This document shows positions 25,096 through 34,464 of a stretch of DNA of 64,000 nucleotides, in pieces. Every line of letters begins with the position of its first letter. Position 1 is the first letter of the stretch. The DNA lies in NCBI RefSeq assembly GCF_001650735.1, contig NZ_LXVY01000005.1, positions 181,828-245,827 on the forward strand, given 5' to 3'. Below the pieces are notes generated by a model that worked only from the letters and a program-made list of their open reading frames with translations, ran no database searches and was not told where the DNA came from. The stretch is from Sphingomonas sp. TDK1 (GTDB lineage Bacteria > Pseudomonadota > Alphaproteobacteria > Sphingomonadales > Sphingomonadaceae). Position numbers and translations under genes: made by a program.

Positions 25096-28000
25096 ATGCG
25101 CAGTTTCACCCGCGCGATGCTCGCCGGTGCCGCAATGCTGGCGATGACCGCCGTCCAGGCGGCCGAACCAGACAATGCCGGGCCGTACAATGCCAGCTTC
25201 CTTGCCGGGGGCATCGGCATCGACCGGCCGCTGAGCGGGGCGGACGCGCTGCTCCGGTCCGGCGCGCCGGTGACCTTGTCCGCCTGGGTGAAGCCCGATC
25301 TCGTCCAGCAGGGCGTCGTAACCCTGATCGCGTTCGGCGATCCGACGGGCGATTGCCGCTGCCTCGGCCTGCGCAACGGCACGCTGCACTTCTTCGGCAG
25401 CGGCACGGCGGTGAACAGCACGCCCAAGCTCGCGGCCGGTCGCTGGGCGCATGTCGCCGCGGTGATCGAGGGGGGCCGGGTGCGGCTCTATCTCGACGGC
25501 AAGCAGGTCGGGGAAGGCGCGCTCAACGGCTCGGCGGTCGCCTCCCGCCTCGCCCTCGCGCCGGTCACGCCGGGCCAGCCGCATTTCGGCGGATCGCTGG
25601 TCCAGGCGCAGCTGCGCGGCGTCGCGCTGGGTGTGACCGAAGTGCAGGGCGAGGCCGCCGCCCCGCCCGCCTTCGACCTCGTCCAGATGTGGCAGGTCGG
25701 TGTCGGCTGGAACCTGCAAAAGACTGCCAATATCGGCATGACGCGCCAGCAGGACCCCTGGACGCTGCCGCAGAGCGACACCGCCTATTCGCCCCCGGTC
25801 GCGAAGCCGGTGCCGGTGCTGCCGAGCCTCGCCCCCACCGGCCCCTCGCGCTGGCAGATCAACGGCTGGCAGCTCGCCGCCGCCCCCGGCGTCCCCGCCG
25901 ACGGCAGCACATTGTCCAGGCCCGGCCAGCCCGAAGGCACCTGGCATGCCGCCGTCGTGCCCGGCACGGTGCTGACCACGCTGGTGGATCGCGGCATCTA
26001 TCCCGATCCCTATTACGGGCTGAACAACCTCAAGATTCCCGAAAGCCTCGCGCGGCAGGACTATTGGTATCGCACCAGCTTCACCGTCCCAGCCGAAGCG
26101 GCCGGCAAGCGGCTGACCCTGGTGTTCGGCGGCATCAACTATGCCTCCGAAGTGTGGGTCAACGGCCAGCGCCAGGGGGAGACGCGCGGCGCCTTCATCC
26201 GCGGCCAGTTCGAGATCACGCCCGCCGCCGGCGAGAACGTCGTCGCGGTGCGCGTATCGCCGCCGCCGCATCCCGGCATCCCGCACGAACAGTCGATCAA
26301 GGCCGGCGTCGGCGAGAATGGCGGCCAGCTCGCGATCGACGGCCCCACTTTCGTCGCGACCGAGGGCTGGGACTGGATCCCCGGCATCCGTGATCGCAAC
26401 ACCGGCATCTGGCGCCCGGTCGAGCTGGTCGCGACCGGCGACGTCAAGATCGGCGACCCGCATGTCGTGACCGACCTGCCGCTGCCGCGCACCGACAGCG
26501 CCGACGTCTACATCACCGTGCCGTTCGAGAACCGCGCCGCGACCGCCCAGCCGGTGACGATCCGCGCCGCGTTCGACGATGTGATCGTGGAAAAGACCGT
26601 CACCGCCCAGCCCGGAAAGGGCGAGGTCCGGTTCACGCCCGCCGAGTTCCGCCAGCTGACCGTGCGCAACCCCAGGCTGTGGTGGCCGAACGGCTATGGC
26701 GACCCGGCGCTGCACGACCTCAAGATCGACCTTGCGGCCGGCGGCCAGCCGAGCGACACGCGCGCACTCCGCTTCGGCATCCGCGAGGTGAGCTACGACC
26801 TGTCGCTGTTCGATCATCTCGGCCAGCTGCGTCGCGTCAACGTGCAGACCACCGATGGCGGCCTGGCCGGCCAGCAGCTGATCGACGTGCGCCACGAAGC
26901 ACTCAAGCGCAGCCCCACCGGCTGGGCCGAGTCCCTCACCCTTGCCGGCGAGACCTCCAAGGCGGTCACCGCGATCCCCGACGAGACGCTGCCCGAGCCG
27001 CATCTCGTGCTGCGCGTCAACGGCGTGAAGATCGCCGCGCGCGGCGGCAACTGGGGCATGGACGATGCGATGAAGCAGGTCAGCCGCGAGCGGCTCGCCC
27101 CCTATTTCCGCCTCCAGCGCGAGGCGCACATGAACATCATCCGCAACTGGATGGGCAACAACGACGAAGAGGAGTTCTTCCAGCTCGCCGACGAGAACGG
27201 CATGATGGTGCTCAACGATTTCTGGCAGTCGACCCAGAATTTCCAGGTCGAGCCGGACGACGCGACGCTGTTCCTCGACAATGCCCGCGACGTGGTGGCG
27301 CGCTATCGCAACCATCCCTCCATCGTCGTCTGGTTCGGCCGCAACGAGGGCGTGCCGTACCCCACGCTCAACGAGGGCCTGGACAAGCTGATCCGCGAAC
27401 TCGATGGCACGCGCTGGTACACCGGCAGCTCGAACGAGGTGAACCTGCAGGGTTCGGGCCCCTATAACTACCGCAAGCCAGAGGGCTATTTCACCGATCT
27501 CGCCACCGGCTTCTCGGTCGAGACGGGCACGCCGTCGCTCTCGACGCTCGAGTCCGTGGGAGCGACGGTGCCCGCCAAGGATCGCTGGCCGCTGTCGGAC
27601 ACGCTCGCCTATCACGACTGGCATTTCGGCGGGAACGGCGACAGCAAGACGTTCATGGCTGCGCTCAACACCATGTTCGGCCAGCCGCTGAGCTTCGAGG
27701 ATTTCGAGCGCAAGGCGCAGATGATGAACCTCGAAACGCACAAGGCGATGTATGAGGGGTTCCTGGGGCACCTCTGGACCAAGAACAGCGGCCGCCTGCT
27801 CTGGATGACCCACCCGGCCTGGCCATCGAACAGCTGGCAGATCTACAGCTGGGACTATGACACCCAGGCTTCCTATTACGGCGCCAAGACCGCAGCCGAG
27901 CCGGTGCACATCCAGCTCAACCTGCCGGACAACCAGCTGGTGGTGCTCAACACCACCCGCGACGATTTGCGGGGGCTCACTGCCAAGACCCGCGTCGTCA

Positions 28001-28518
28001 GCCTCGACAATGTCCAGCTGTTCGCGCGCACCGACAAGGTCGACGCGCGCGCCAACCGCGTCACCACGCTCGACGACGTGCCGCTGGACCGGCTCTATGC
28101 CGCAAGCCCGATGCTGCTCGTCGAGCTGACGCTGACCGACGCAAAGGGCACTCCGCTCTCGCGCAACTTCTACTGGCGCGGCCGCGACGACACCGCCTAC
28201 CGCGCGCTGGAGAGCCTCGCCTCGGTGCCGCTGGAGGTGCAGGCAAGCACGCCCAAGGTCGACGGCGAGGACAAGGTGATTGCGGTCACCGTTTCGAACA
28301 AGAGCACGGTGCCGGTACTGAACGCCAAGCTCACCCTGGTCGATGCCGAGGGCAAGCGCATCCTGCCGGCCTTCTACAGCGACAATTACGTCTCGCTGCT
28401 GCCGGGCCAGCACCGCGTGTTGAACGTGCGCTATCCGGCGAGCGTGACGGCGGCGGCGCACCTCGCGGTGCGGGGGTGGAACGTCAACGCCGCCAATGTC
28501 GCGGCGACGGGGAAGTAA
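25096..28518 (+). CDS. Secreted LamG - glycoside hydrolase family 2 enzyme
   Basis: An 1140-residue exported glycosidase. GGGGGAAGAAG precedes the ATG at 25096, which begins a signal peptide (MRSFTRAMLAGAAMLAMTAVQA). Residues about 30-200 form a LamG/concanavalin-like domain (VTLSAWVKPDLVQQG, GRWAHVAAVIEGGRVRLYLDGKQVG). The GH2 sugar-binding domain follows (FGGINYASEVWVNGQRQGE), then Ig-like strands and the TIM barrel. Catalytic residues by position are acid/base Glu751 (VVWFGRNEG) and nucleophile Glu809 (GFSVETGTPS). It resembles the beta-mannosidase/exo-beta-glucosaminidase branch of GH2; exact substrate unknown. Divergent from the ROK regulator. Confidence 0.9.
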   Translation: MRSFTRAMLAGAAMLAMTAVQAAEPDNAGPYNASFLAGGIGIDRPLSGADALLRSGAPVTLSAWVKPDLVQQGVVTLIAFGDPTGDCRCLGLRNGTLHFFGSGTAVNSTPKLAAGRWAHVAAVIEGGRVRLYLDGKQVGEGALNGSAVASRLALAPVTPGQPHFGGSLVQAQLRGVALGVTEVQGEAAAPPAFDLVQMWQVGVGWNLQKTANIGMTRQQDPWTLPQSDTAYSPPVAKPVPVLPSLAPTGPSRWQINGWQLAAAPGVPADGSTLSRPGQPEGTWHAAVVPGTVLTTLVDRGIYPDPYYGLNNLKIPESLARQDYWYRTSFTVPAEAAGKRLTLVFGGINYASEVWVNGQRQGETRGAFIRGQFEITPAAGENVVAVRVSPPPHPGIPHEQSIKAGVGENGGQLAIDGPTFVATEGWDWIPGIRDRNTGIWRPVELVATGDVKIGDPHVVTDLPLPRTDSADVYITVPFENRAATAQPVTIRAAFDDVIVEKTVTAQPGKGEVRFTPAEFRQLTVRNPRLWWPNGYGDPALHDLKIDLAAGGQPSDTRALRFGIREVSYDLSLFDHLGQLRRVNVQTTDGGLAGQQLIDVRHEALKRSPTGWAESLTLAGETSKAVTAIPDETLPEPHLVLRVNGVKIAARGGNWGMDDAMKQVSRERLAPYFRLQREAHMNIIRNWMGNNDEEEFFQLADENGMMVLNDFWQSTQNFQVEPDDATLFLDNARDVVARYRNHPSIVVWFGRNEGVPYPTLNEGLDKLIRELDGTRWYTGSSNEVNLQGSGPYNYRKPEGYFTDLATGFSVETGTPSLSTLESVGATVPAKDRWPLSDTLAYHDWHFGGNGDSKTFMAALNTMFGQPLSFEDFERKAQMMNLETHKAMYEGFLGHLWTKNSGRLLWMTHPAWPSNSWQIYSWDYDTQASYYGAKTAAEPVHIQLNLPDNQLVVLNTTRDDLRGLTAKTRVVSLDNVQLFARTDKVDARANRVTTLDDVPLDRLYAASPMLLVELTLTDAKGTPLSRNFYWRGRDDTAYRALESLASVPLEVQASTPKVDGEDKVIAVTVSNKSTVPVLNAKLTLVDAEGKRILPAFYSDNYVSLLPGQHRVLNVRYPASVTAAAHLAVRGWNVNAANVAATGK

Positions 28519-28519
28519 C

Positions 28520-29956
28520 TCAGCGGCCGGCGGACTGAAGATCCGCCGGCGTGCTGCCCGAGGCTAGGTACAAGGCTACGCTGTCCGCCAGCCGAGCGCT
28601 TTTTGCCTGAACCAGCTGCACCGATGCCTGCGATGCCGCCGAAGCCGCGTTGAGCAGCTGGAGCGTGCCGAGCGCGCCCAGTTCCACCTGCCGCCGCGTC
28701 ATCGCCAGCGTCCGGCTCGCCGCGGCATCGGCGCGCGCGGCGGCGTCCAATGCCTCGGCATCGGTACGCAGGCCGGCGATCGCGTCGTCGACGTCGAGGA
28801 ACGCCTGGAGCGCCGTGGCGCGATACTGCGCCTTGGCCTCGTCCAGCGCCGCTTCCGTCGCACGCTGCTGGTGCTTGAGCTGGCCGGCGTGGAAGATCGG
28901 CTGGGTGATGCCGCCGACGATCGAGAAGAACGGGTTGCCGTTCTGGAACATGTCGAGGAACTTGGTGGCCGACCCACCCGCGTTGCCGCTGAGCGTGATC
29001 GACGGCAGCCGCGCCGCGATCGCCGAACCGACATCGGCGGCGGCACCGCGCACCTGCGCCTCTGCCGCGCGCACGTCGGGGCGGGCAGCGACGATGTCCG
29101 CCGGCAGCGCCACCGGCAGGCTCGCCGGCAGCCGGAGATCGGCAAGCGTCGGCAGGTCGCCGGCGGTGCCGGGTGCCTGGCCGGTCAGGATCGCGATCAG
29201 CCCCGCCTGGTGCTGCGCCTGGCGGAGCAGCGGCGGCAGCGTCGCCTCGATCGTGGCGAGCGCGGTCTGCTGCGCGCCGACATCCGCCTCGCCGATATCG
29301 CCCAGCTTGCGGCGCTTCTCGAGCAGATCGACCAGATCCCGGTTGTCCCGGATCGCCGATTGCGTCGCTTCGATCTGGGCCTGCAGCGCCGCATGCTGGA
29401 TCACGGCGAGCACCAGATTGGCGACCGCGGTGGCCTGTGCCGCATGCAGCCGGTGCGCCGCGACGTCGGCCGCCGCGCGCGCCGACCGGACCTTGTTGCG
29501 GCCGGCGCCGAACAGGTCGAGCGGATAGGCGACGGTCAGCTGGGCGGTGTGGAGCGTGTAGAGATAGGTGTTCTGGTCGGCGAGCGGACCGGACAGCGCC
29601 TTGGAGATTCGCGTGCGCTGGGCCTGGTAGTTCGCGTCCACCTGCGGCCCCGTGCTGCCCGAGGCGGCCTTGGCCAGTTCCTGCGCCTGCCGCAAATTGG
29701 CCTCGGCGGCGGCGAGGTCGTTGTTGTGCGCCAGCGCCTGCGCGACCAGCGCATCCAGCCGGGCGCTGCCGAAGCCCTGCCACCAGTTCGGCACCACCGC
29801 CGCACCGGCGACCAGCTGCTGCGCGGCGCCGCTGGCCGGGGCGAGCGGCCCCGGCGTCTGCGTCGGCGGGGTCGGCACCTTGTTGGTCAGGTCATGCGGG
29901 CCCACCGTGCAGCCGGCGAGCAGGGCGAGCGGGATCATCGAAGTGCGGCGCATCAT
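28520..29956 (-). CDS. RND efflux outer-membrane factor (NodT/CzcC-type lipoprotein)
   Basis: A 478-residue TolC-like channel. The signal ends in a lipobox, LALLAGC, so it is lipid-anchored. Features of the NodT subfamily are WWQGFGSARLDALVAQALAHNNDL, a first OEP repeat (ANYQAQRTRI, YPLDLFGAGRNKV), AARPDVRAAEAQVRGAAADVGSAIAARLPSITLSG and ITQPIFHAGQL. It overlaps the RND pump stop (ATGA) and is the last gene of the adaptor-pump-channel operon. Only one base separates its stop from the stop of the converging GH2 gene. Confidence 0.93.
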   Translation of the reverse strand: MMRRTSMIPLALLAGCTVGPHDLTNKVPTPPTQTPGPLAPASGAAQQLVAGAAVVPNWWQGFGSARLDALVAQALAHNNDLAAAEANLRQAQELAKAASGSTGPQVDANYQAQRTRISKALSGPLADQNTYLYTLHTAQLTVAYPLDLFGAGRNKVRSARAAADVAAHRLHAAQATAVANLVLAVIQHAALQAQIEATQSAIRDNRDLVDLLEKRRKLGDIGEADVGAQQTALATIEATLPPLLRQAQHQAGLIAILTGQAPGTAGDLPTLADLRLPASLPVALPADIVAARPDVRAAEAQVRGAAADVGSAIAARLPSITLSGNAGGSATKFLDMFQNGNPFFSIVGGITQPIFHAGQLKHQQRATEAALDEAKAQYRATALQAFLDVDDAIAGLRTDAEALDAAARADAAASRTLAMTRRQVELGALGTLQLLNAASAASQASVQLVQAKSARLADSVALYLASGSTPADLQSAGR

Positions 29957-32900
29957 GCCTGCTCCGTCGGGGTGCCGTCGACATGGTGGCGACGGACGGT
30001 ATGGCCATGCGCCCCCTGGTGACGCGAGAATTTGAGGATCAGCGGCGGCAGCACCAGCAGGATCAGCAGCGGCGCGAGCGTCATGCCGCCCACCACCACC
30101 AGCGCCAGCGGCTTCTGCACCTGGCTGCCGATGCCCGTCGACATCGCCGCGGGCAGCAGGCCGATCGCGGCGGCGAGGCAGGTCATGATCACCGGGCGCA
30201 GCGCATGCTTCACCGTCGCCGCCATCGCGGTCGTGTGATCCATGTCTTCGTTGACATTCTGGTTGAATGTGCTGACCACCAGAATCCCGTCCATCACCGC
30301 GATGCCGAACAAGGCGACGAAGCCGATCGCAGCGGAGATGCTGAACGCCGTCCCCGTCAGCGCCAGCGCCAGCACGCCGCCCACCATCGCCATCGGGATG
30401 ACGCTGAACGCCAGCAGCGTGTCGCGGATCGAGCCGAAGTTCGCGAACAGCAGCACCAGGATCAGCACCAGGCTGATCGGCACCACCACCTCCAGCCGGT
30501 TGACGGCGTTGGTCAGGTTGCCGAGCTCGCCCGCCCATTCGAGGTGGTAGCCCGGCGGCAGCTGGACATGCTTGGCGATGCGCGCCTGCGCTTCCCCAAT
30601 CGTGCTGCCCAGGTCGCGTCCGCGGACGCTGAACTTGATCGGGACATAGCGTTCCTGGTGCTCGCGATAGATGAACGACGCGCCCGAGGTGAGCTTGACC
30701 GTCGCCACTTCGGAGAGCGGCACCTGGATGATGCCGTTGCCGGTCGGGGACGGTGCGCCGATCTGGATGCGGCGGATCGACTCGATGTCGTCGCGCTGCG
30801 CGGCATCGAGCCGGACGACGATCGGGAAGTGCCGATCGGTCGACTTCTCGTACAGGTCGCCGCTCGACTGGCCGCCCACCGCCGCCGCGACGGTGGAATT
30901 GATGTCGTCCGGCGTCAGCCCGTACCGGGCGGCGGCGGCGCGATCGACGTCGATGCGCACCGTCGGCTGGCCGAGCGAATCGGAGATGCCGAGGTCGGCA
31001 ACGCCCTTCACCTGCGCCATCTGCGCCTTGATCTGGTTGGCGATCGATTCGAGCGTCTCGAGATCGCTGCCATAGATCTTGAGCGAGTTGGAGCTCTTCA
31101 CCCCCGACGACGCCTCTTCGACGTTATCCTGGATGTATTGCGAGAATTCGAACTCGACGCCCGGATATTTCGCCTGGAGCCTGGCCTGCAGCTCGGCGGT
31201 CAGCTTCTCCTTGGTCACCCCGCTCGGCCAGCTGTCGAAGGGCTTGAGCGGCGTGTAGAATTCGGCGTTGAAGAAGCCGGTGGGATCGGTGCCGTCATCC
31301 GGCCGGCCATGCGTCGAGACGACGCGATCGACCTCGGGATAGCTGGCGATGATCTTGCGGATGCCGTTCACCGCATCCTCGCCCGCCTCGAGCGAGATCG
31401 ACGCCGGCAGGCTGGCGCGGATGTAGAGATTGCCCTCCTCCAGATGCGGCAGGAACTCGACGCCTAGCACGCGAATCGTCGCGAAGGAGCCGAACACCAG
31501 CAGCCCCGCAAGCGCGAAGGTCAGCACGCGATTGGCGATGGCGAAGGCGATTGCGGGCTCCAGCACGCGGCGGATCTGCCGCACCACCCAGGTATCCACT
31601 TCCTTCAGCTTGTCCGGCAGCAGCAGCGCGGAGAGCACCGGCGAGACGGTGAACGCCGCCAGCAGACCGCCGGCGATGGCATAGGCATAGGTCTTGGCCA
31701 TCGGGCCGAAGATATGGCCCTCCACGCCGGTCAGCGTGAACAGCGGCAGGAAGCTGGCGATGATGATTGCGGCGGCGAAGAAGATGCCGCGGCTGACGTC
31801 GCTGGAAGCGTGCAGGATCGCCGAGAAGCGGTTGGCGGGCGTCGCATGGATCCGCCCTTCGGAGATCGCGGTCGATCGGTCCGCCAGCCTTCGGTAGATC
31901 GCCTCCACCATGATCACCGCCGCATCGACGACCAGGCCGAAATCGAGCGCGCCGAGCGACAGCAGGTTCGCCGATTCGCCCTGGATCACCAGGATCAGCA
32001 CCGCGACCGACAGCGCGAACGGGATGGTGATCGCCACGATCAACGCGCTGCGCAGGTCGCCCAGGAACAGCCACTGCAGGATGAAGATCAGCAGCACGCC
32101 TTCGAGCAGATTGTGCATCACCGTCTTGGTGGTGACGCCGATCAGGTCCGAGCGATCATAGATGCGCTCGATCTTGACCCCCGGCGGCAGCACGCCGCTG
32201 GTGTTGATCTCCTCGATCTCGGCCTTCACGCGGTTGATCGTCGGCAGCGACTGGGCGCCGCGCTGCATCAGCACGATGCCCATGACGATGTCGTCGTCCT
32301 GGCCCTCGCCTGCCACGCCCAAGCGCGGCAGGTTGGCGATCTTCACCTGGCCGACATCGCGCAGCAGCACCGGCGTGGTGCCGGCCGTGCCGACCAGCAC
32401 GTTGTTGATCGCGTCGACCGACTGGATCAGGCCCACGCCGCGCACGATCGCCGCCTGCTCGCCGAAATTGACGGTCTGGCCGCCGACGTTCGAATCGCTC
32501 TTGCCGATCGCGGCCAGCACCTGCGGCACGGTGATGCCGTGCGCGGTCAGCTTGTCGCGATCGAGCTGGACCTCGTAGGAGCGCAGCTTGCCGCCCCAGC
32601 CGGTCACGTCGATCACGCCGGGGATACGCTTGAAGCGGCGCTGAAGCACCCAGTCCTGGATGGTCTTGAGGTCCATCACCGAATAGCCGCTGGGGCCGCT
32701 CAGCCGGTAGCGATAGATTTCGCCGATCGGGCTGGTCGGCGAGATCAGCGGCTGGGCGTTGTTGGGCAGGGTGCCGAGCTGCGACAGGCGGCCGAGCACC
32801 ATCTGCTGGGCCTGCTCGTGCGTCACGTCATAGCTGAACTGGATCTTCACGTCGGACAGGCCGAACAGCGAGATCGAGCGCACCGCGGTGAGGTGCGGGA

Positions 32901-33123
32901 GCCCGGCGATCGCCACTTCGATCGGGGTGGTGACGTTGCGCTCCATCTCCTCGGCGGAGATGCCGTCGCTCTGCGTCACCAGCTCCACCATCGGCGGCAC
33001 CGGATCGGGATAGGCCTCGATGTTGAGGTTGAGGAAGCCGAGCACGCCCGCCGCGATCATGCCGATCAGCAGGGTGAGCACCAGCATCCGCTGGCGCAGC
33101 GCCATTTCGACGAGGCGGTTCAT
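29953..33123 (-). CDS. Heavy-metal efflux RND pump (CzcA/CusA family)
   Basis: A 1056-residue inner-membrane proton-driven pump. The HME-RND signature in the fourth membrane helix reads LDFGLVVDAAVIMVE, with Asp394, Asp400 and Glu407 as the expected proton-relay acids; the usual Gly after the second Asp is Ala. N-terminal features are RQRMLVLTLLIGMIAAG and YPDPVPPMVELVTQSDG. Two large periplasmic domains are present. It overlaps the adaptor gene by 4 nt and the outer-membrane factor gene by 4 nt. Family members export Cu(I)/Ag(I) or Co/Zn/Cd; the metal here cannot be decided. Confidence 0.95.
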   Translation of the reverse strand: MNRLVEMALRQRMLVLTLLIGMIAAGVLGFLNLNIEAYPDPVPPMVELVTQSDGISAEEMERNVTTPIEVAIAGLPHLTAVRSISLFGLSDVKIQFSYDVTHEQAQQMVLGRLSQLGTLPNNAQPLISPTSPIGEIYRYRLSGPSGYSVMDLKTIQDWVLQRRFKRIPGVIDVTGWGGKLRSYEVQLDRDKLTAHGITVPQVLAAIGKSDSNVGGQTVNFGEQAAIVRGVGLIQSVDAINNVLVGTAGTTPVLLRDVGQVKIANLPRLGVAGEGQDDDIVMGIVLMQRGAQSLPTINRVKAEIEEINTSGVLPPGVKIERIYDRSDLIGVTTKTVMHNLLEGVLLIFILQWLFLGDLRSALIVAITIPFALSVAVLILVIQGESANLLSLGALDFGLVVDAAVIMVEAIYRRLADRSTAISEGRIHATPANRFSAILHASSDVSRGIFFAAAIIIASFLPLFTLTGVEGHIFGPMAKTYAYAIAGGLLAAFTVSPVLSALLLPDKLKEVDTWVVRQIRRVLEPAIAFAIANRVLTFALAGLLVFGSFATIRVLGVEFLPHLEEGNLYIRASLPASISLEAGEDAVNGIRKIIASYPEVDRVVSTHGRPDDGTDPTGFFNAEFYTPLKPFDSWPSGVTKEKLTAELQARLQAKYPGVEFEFSQYIQDNVEEASSGVKSSNSLKIYGSDLETLESIANQIKAQMAQVKGVADLGISDSLGQPTVRIDVDRAAAARYGLTPDDINSTVAAAVGGQSSGDLYEKSTDRHFPIVVRLDAAQRDDIESIRRIQIGAPSPTGNGIIQVPLSEVATVKLTSGASFIYREHQERYVPIKFSVRGRDLGSTIGEAQARIAKHVQLPPGYHLEWAGELGNLTNAVNRLEVVVPISLVLILVLLFANFGSIRDTLLAFSVIPMAMVGGVLALALTGTAFSISAAIGFVALFGIAVMDGILVVSTFNQNVNEDMDHTTAMAATVKHALRPVIMTCLAAAIGLLPAAMSTGIGSQVQKPLALVVVGGMTLAPLLILLVLPPLILKFSRHQGAHGHTVRRHHVDGTPTEQA

Positions 33124-34355
33124 TCGCCGAGACCCGCCTCGTTGACGAACAGCGCGCCCTTGGCGACGATCCGGTCGCCCGGGGCGAGGCCGCTGAGCAC
33201 GCGCGTGAGCCCGCCATCGGTCTCGCCGATCTGGACCGGTCGACCGTAGATCAGCCCGTCCTTGGCCTTCACCCAGACGCGGGTGGTGTCGCCTTCATGG
33301 ATCACGGCGACGGCGGGCACGAGCACGCCCTTGCCGTTGTCGACCGGGCGGCGGATCGTGAACGACGCGAACATCTGCGGCTTCAACTCGCCTCCCGGAT
33401 TGGCGATCGTCGCGCGCACCGGCAGGCGGTGCGTGGTGGGATCCAGGCCTGCGGCGACATTGTCGATCGTTGCGGTGAATTCGCGGCCGGGTAGTGCAGG
33501 CGTGGTGACCACCACCTGATCGCCGACGCGGATGCTCGCCGCCTCGCTCTCGGCGAGCTGGGCGACCAGCCAGACGCGGGCGGAATCGGTGATCGTCATC
33601 ACCGGCGTCGCATTGCCGCTGCTCAGAAACTGGCCGGGCGCGACGTTACGATCGGCGATGATGCCGGAAACCGGCGCACGATACACGGTATAGGCCGAGG
33701 TGCCGACGCCTTCGGTCTTGCCGAACAGGGCCAGGCGGTCCTGGGCAGCCCGTTGGGCCGAGTCGGCCTGACGCGCGGCGGACTGGGCCGCGACGAAGTC
33801 GGCCTGGGCCTGGAGATAGTCCTTCATCGCGCCGCCGGCGGTCTCGGTGATCGCCTTCTGGCGGGCGAGATTGCCCTGGGCGATGCGCAGCGCCTCGGCG
33901 GCGCTCGCCCGCTGCGCGCCGGCGCTAAGCAGGGTGTTGCGCGCATCGATCAGCTCGGGCGACGCAATGCGGAGCAGCGGCTGGCCGCGCGTGACGCGCT
34001 GCCCCGGCTCCACCAGCACCTGCAGCACCTGTCCGGAGAAGGGGAGGACGATCGGTGTGCTGTGGTCGCCGTCCGCCTGGATCGAGCCGCTGGCGCGCAC
34101 CAGCTCGACATTGGCGCCGCCCTGCACGGTGGCGAACTGCATCTGCGCCAGCTGCTGCTGCGTCGGGCGGAAGGCGCCCGGTGGCACCGGCGTATCGGGG
34201 ACGGGCTTGGGGGCCAGGGCGGCCTTCACGATCAGGATCAGCGCCAACAGCGCCACCACGGCGATCACGATCGCGCCCACCAGCACCCCCTGCGAACGTA
34301 CCGTCAGCCGGCGGGCTTCCGGGAGGGTGTTGCTTTCTACCGTATGTCCAGTCAC
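33120..34355 (-). CDS. Periplasmic adaptor of RND efflux system (CzcB/CusB-like)
   Basis: A 411-residue membrane fusion protein. It has an N-terminal anchor (GVLVGAIVIAVVALLALILIV), a Pro-rich segment, barrel-sandwich halves (FSGQVLQVLVEPGQRVTRGQPLLRIASPEL and YRAPVSGIIADRNVAPGQFLS), a helical hairpin with repeated Ala/Gln heptads, and a C-terminal beta-barrel/membrane-proximal domain (GELKPQMFASFTIRRP, VLSGLAPGDRIVAKGALFVNEAG). No Met-rich or His-rich metal-binding N-terminus is seen, unlike CusB. First gene of the operon, divergent from the response regulator. Confidence 0.93.
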   Translation of the reverse strand: MTGHTVESNTLPEARRLTVRSQGVLVGAIVIAVVALLALILIVKAALAPKPVPDTPVPPGAFRPTQQQLAQMQFATVQGGANVELVRASGSIQADGDHSTPIVLPFSGQVLQVLVEPGQRVTRGQPLLRIASPELIDARNTLLSAGAQRASAAEALRIAQGNLARQKAITETAGGAMKDYLQAQADFVAAQSAARQADSAQRAAQDRLALFGKTEGVGTSAYTVYRAPVSGIIADRNVAPGQFLSSGNATPVMTITDSARVWLVAQLAESEAASIRVGDQVVVTTPALPGREFTATIDNVAAGLDPTTHRLPVRATIANPGGELKPQMFASFTIRRPVDNGKGVLVPAVAVIHEGDTTRVWVKAKDGLIYGRPVQIGETDGGLTRVLSGLAPGDRIVAKGALFVNEAGLGE

Positions 34356-34396
34356 GAAAATCCCCTAACGGGTGCAATATAGCAGACACACCTGCG

Positions 34397-34425
34397 TTGC
34401 GGTTGATGCTGCAGCGCGCCATTAT
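34397..34425 (+). promoter_or_regulatory. Possible promoter of the two-component regulator gene
   Basis: TTGCGG (34397-34402) and CATTAT (34420-34425) lie 17 bp apart, about 40 bp before the GTG start of the response regulator. Each box matches the consensus at four or fewer of six positions, so this is weak. The 109-bp gap must also hold the promoter of the divergent efflux operon. Confidence 0.28.
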
Positions 34426-34464
34426 TGAAGCCGACTGACAGGAAGCTTACGGGAAAGTGAAATC

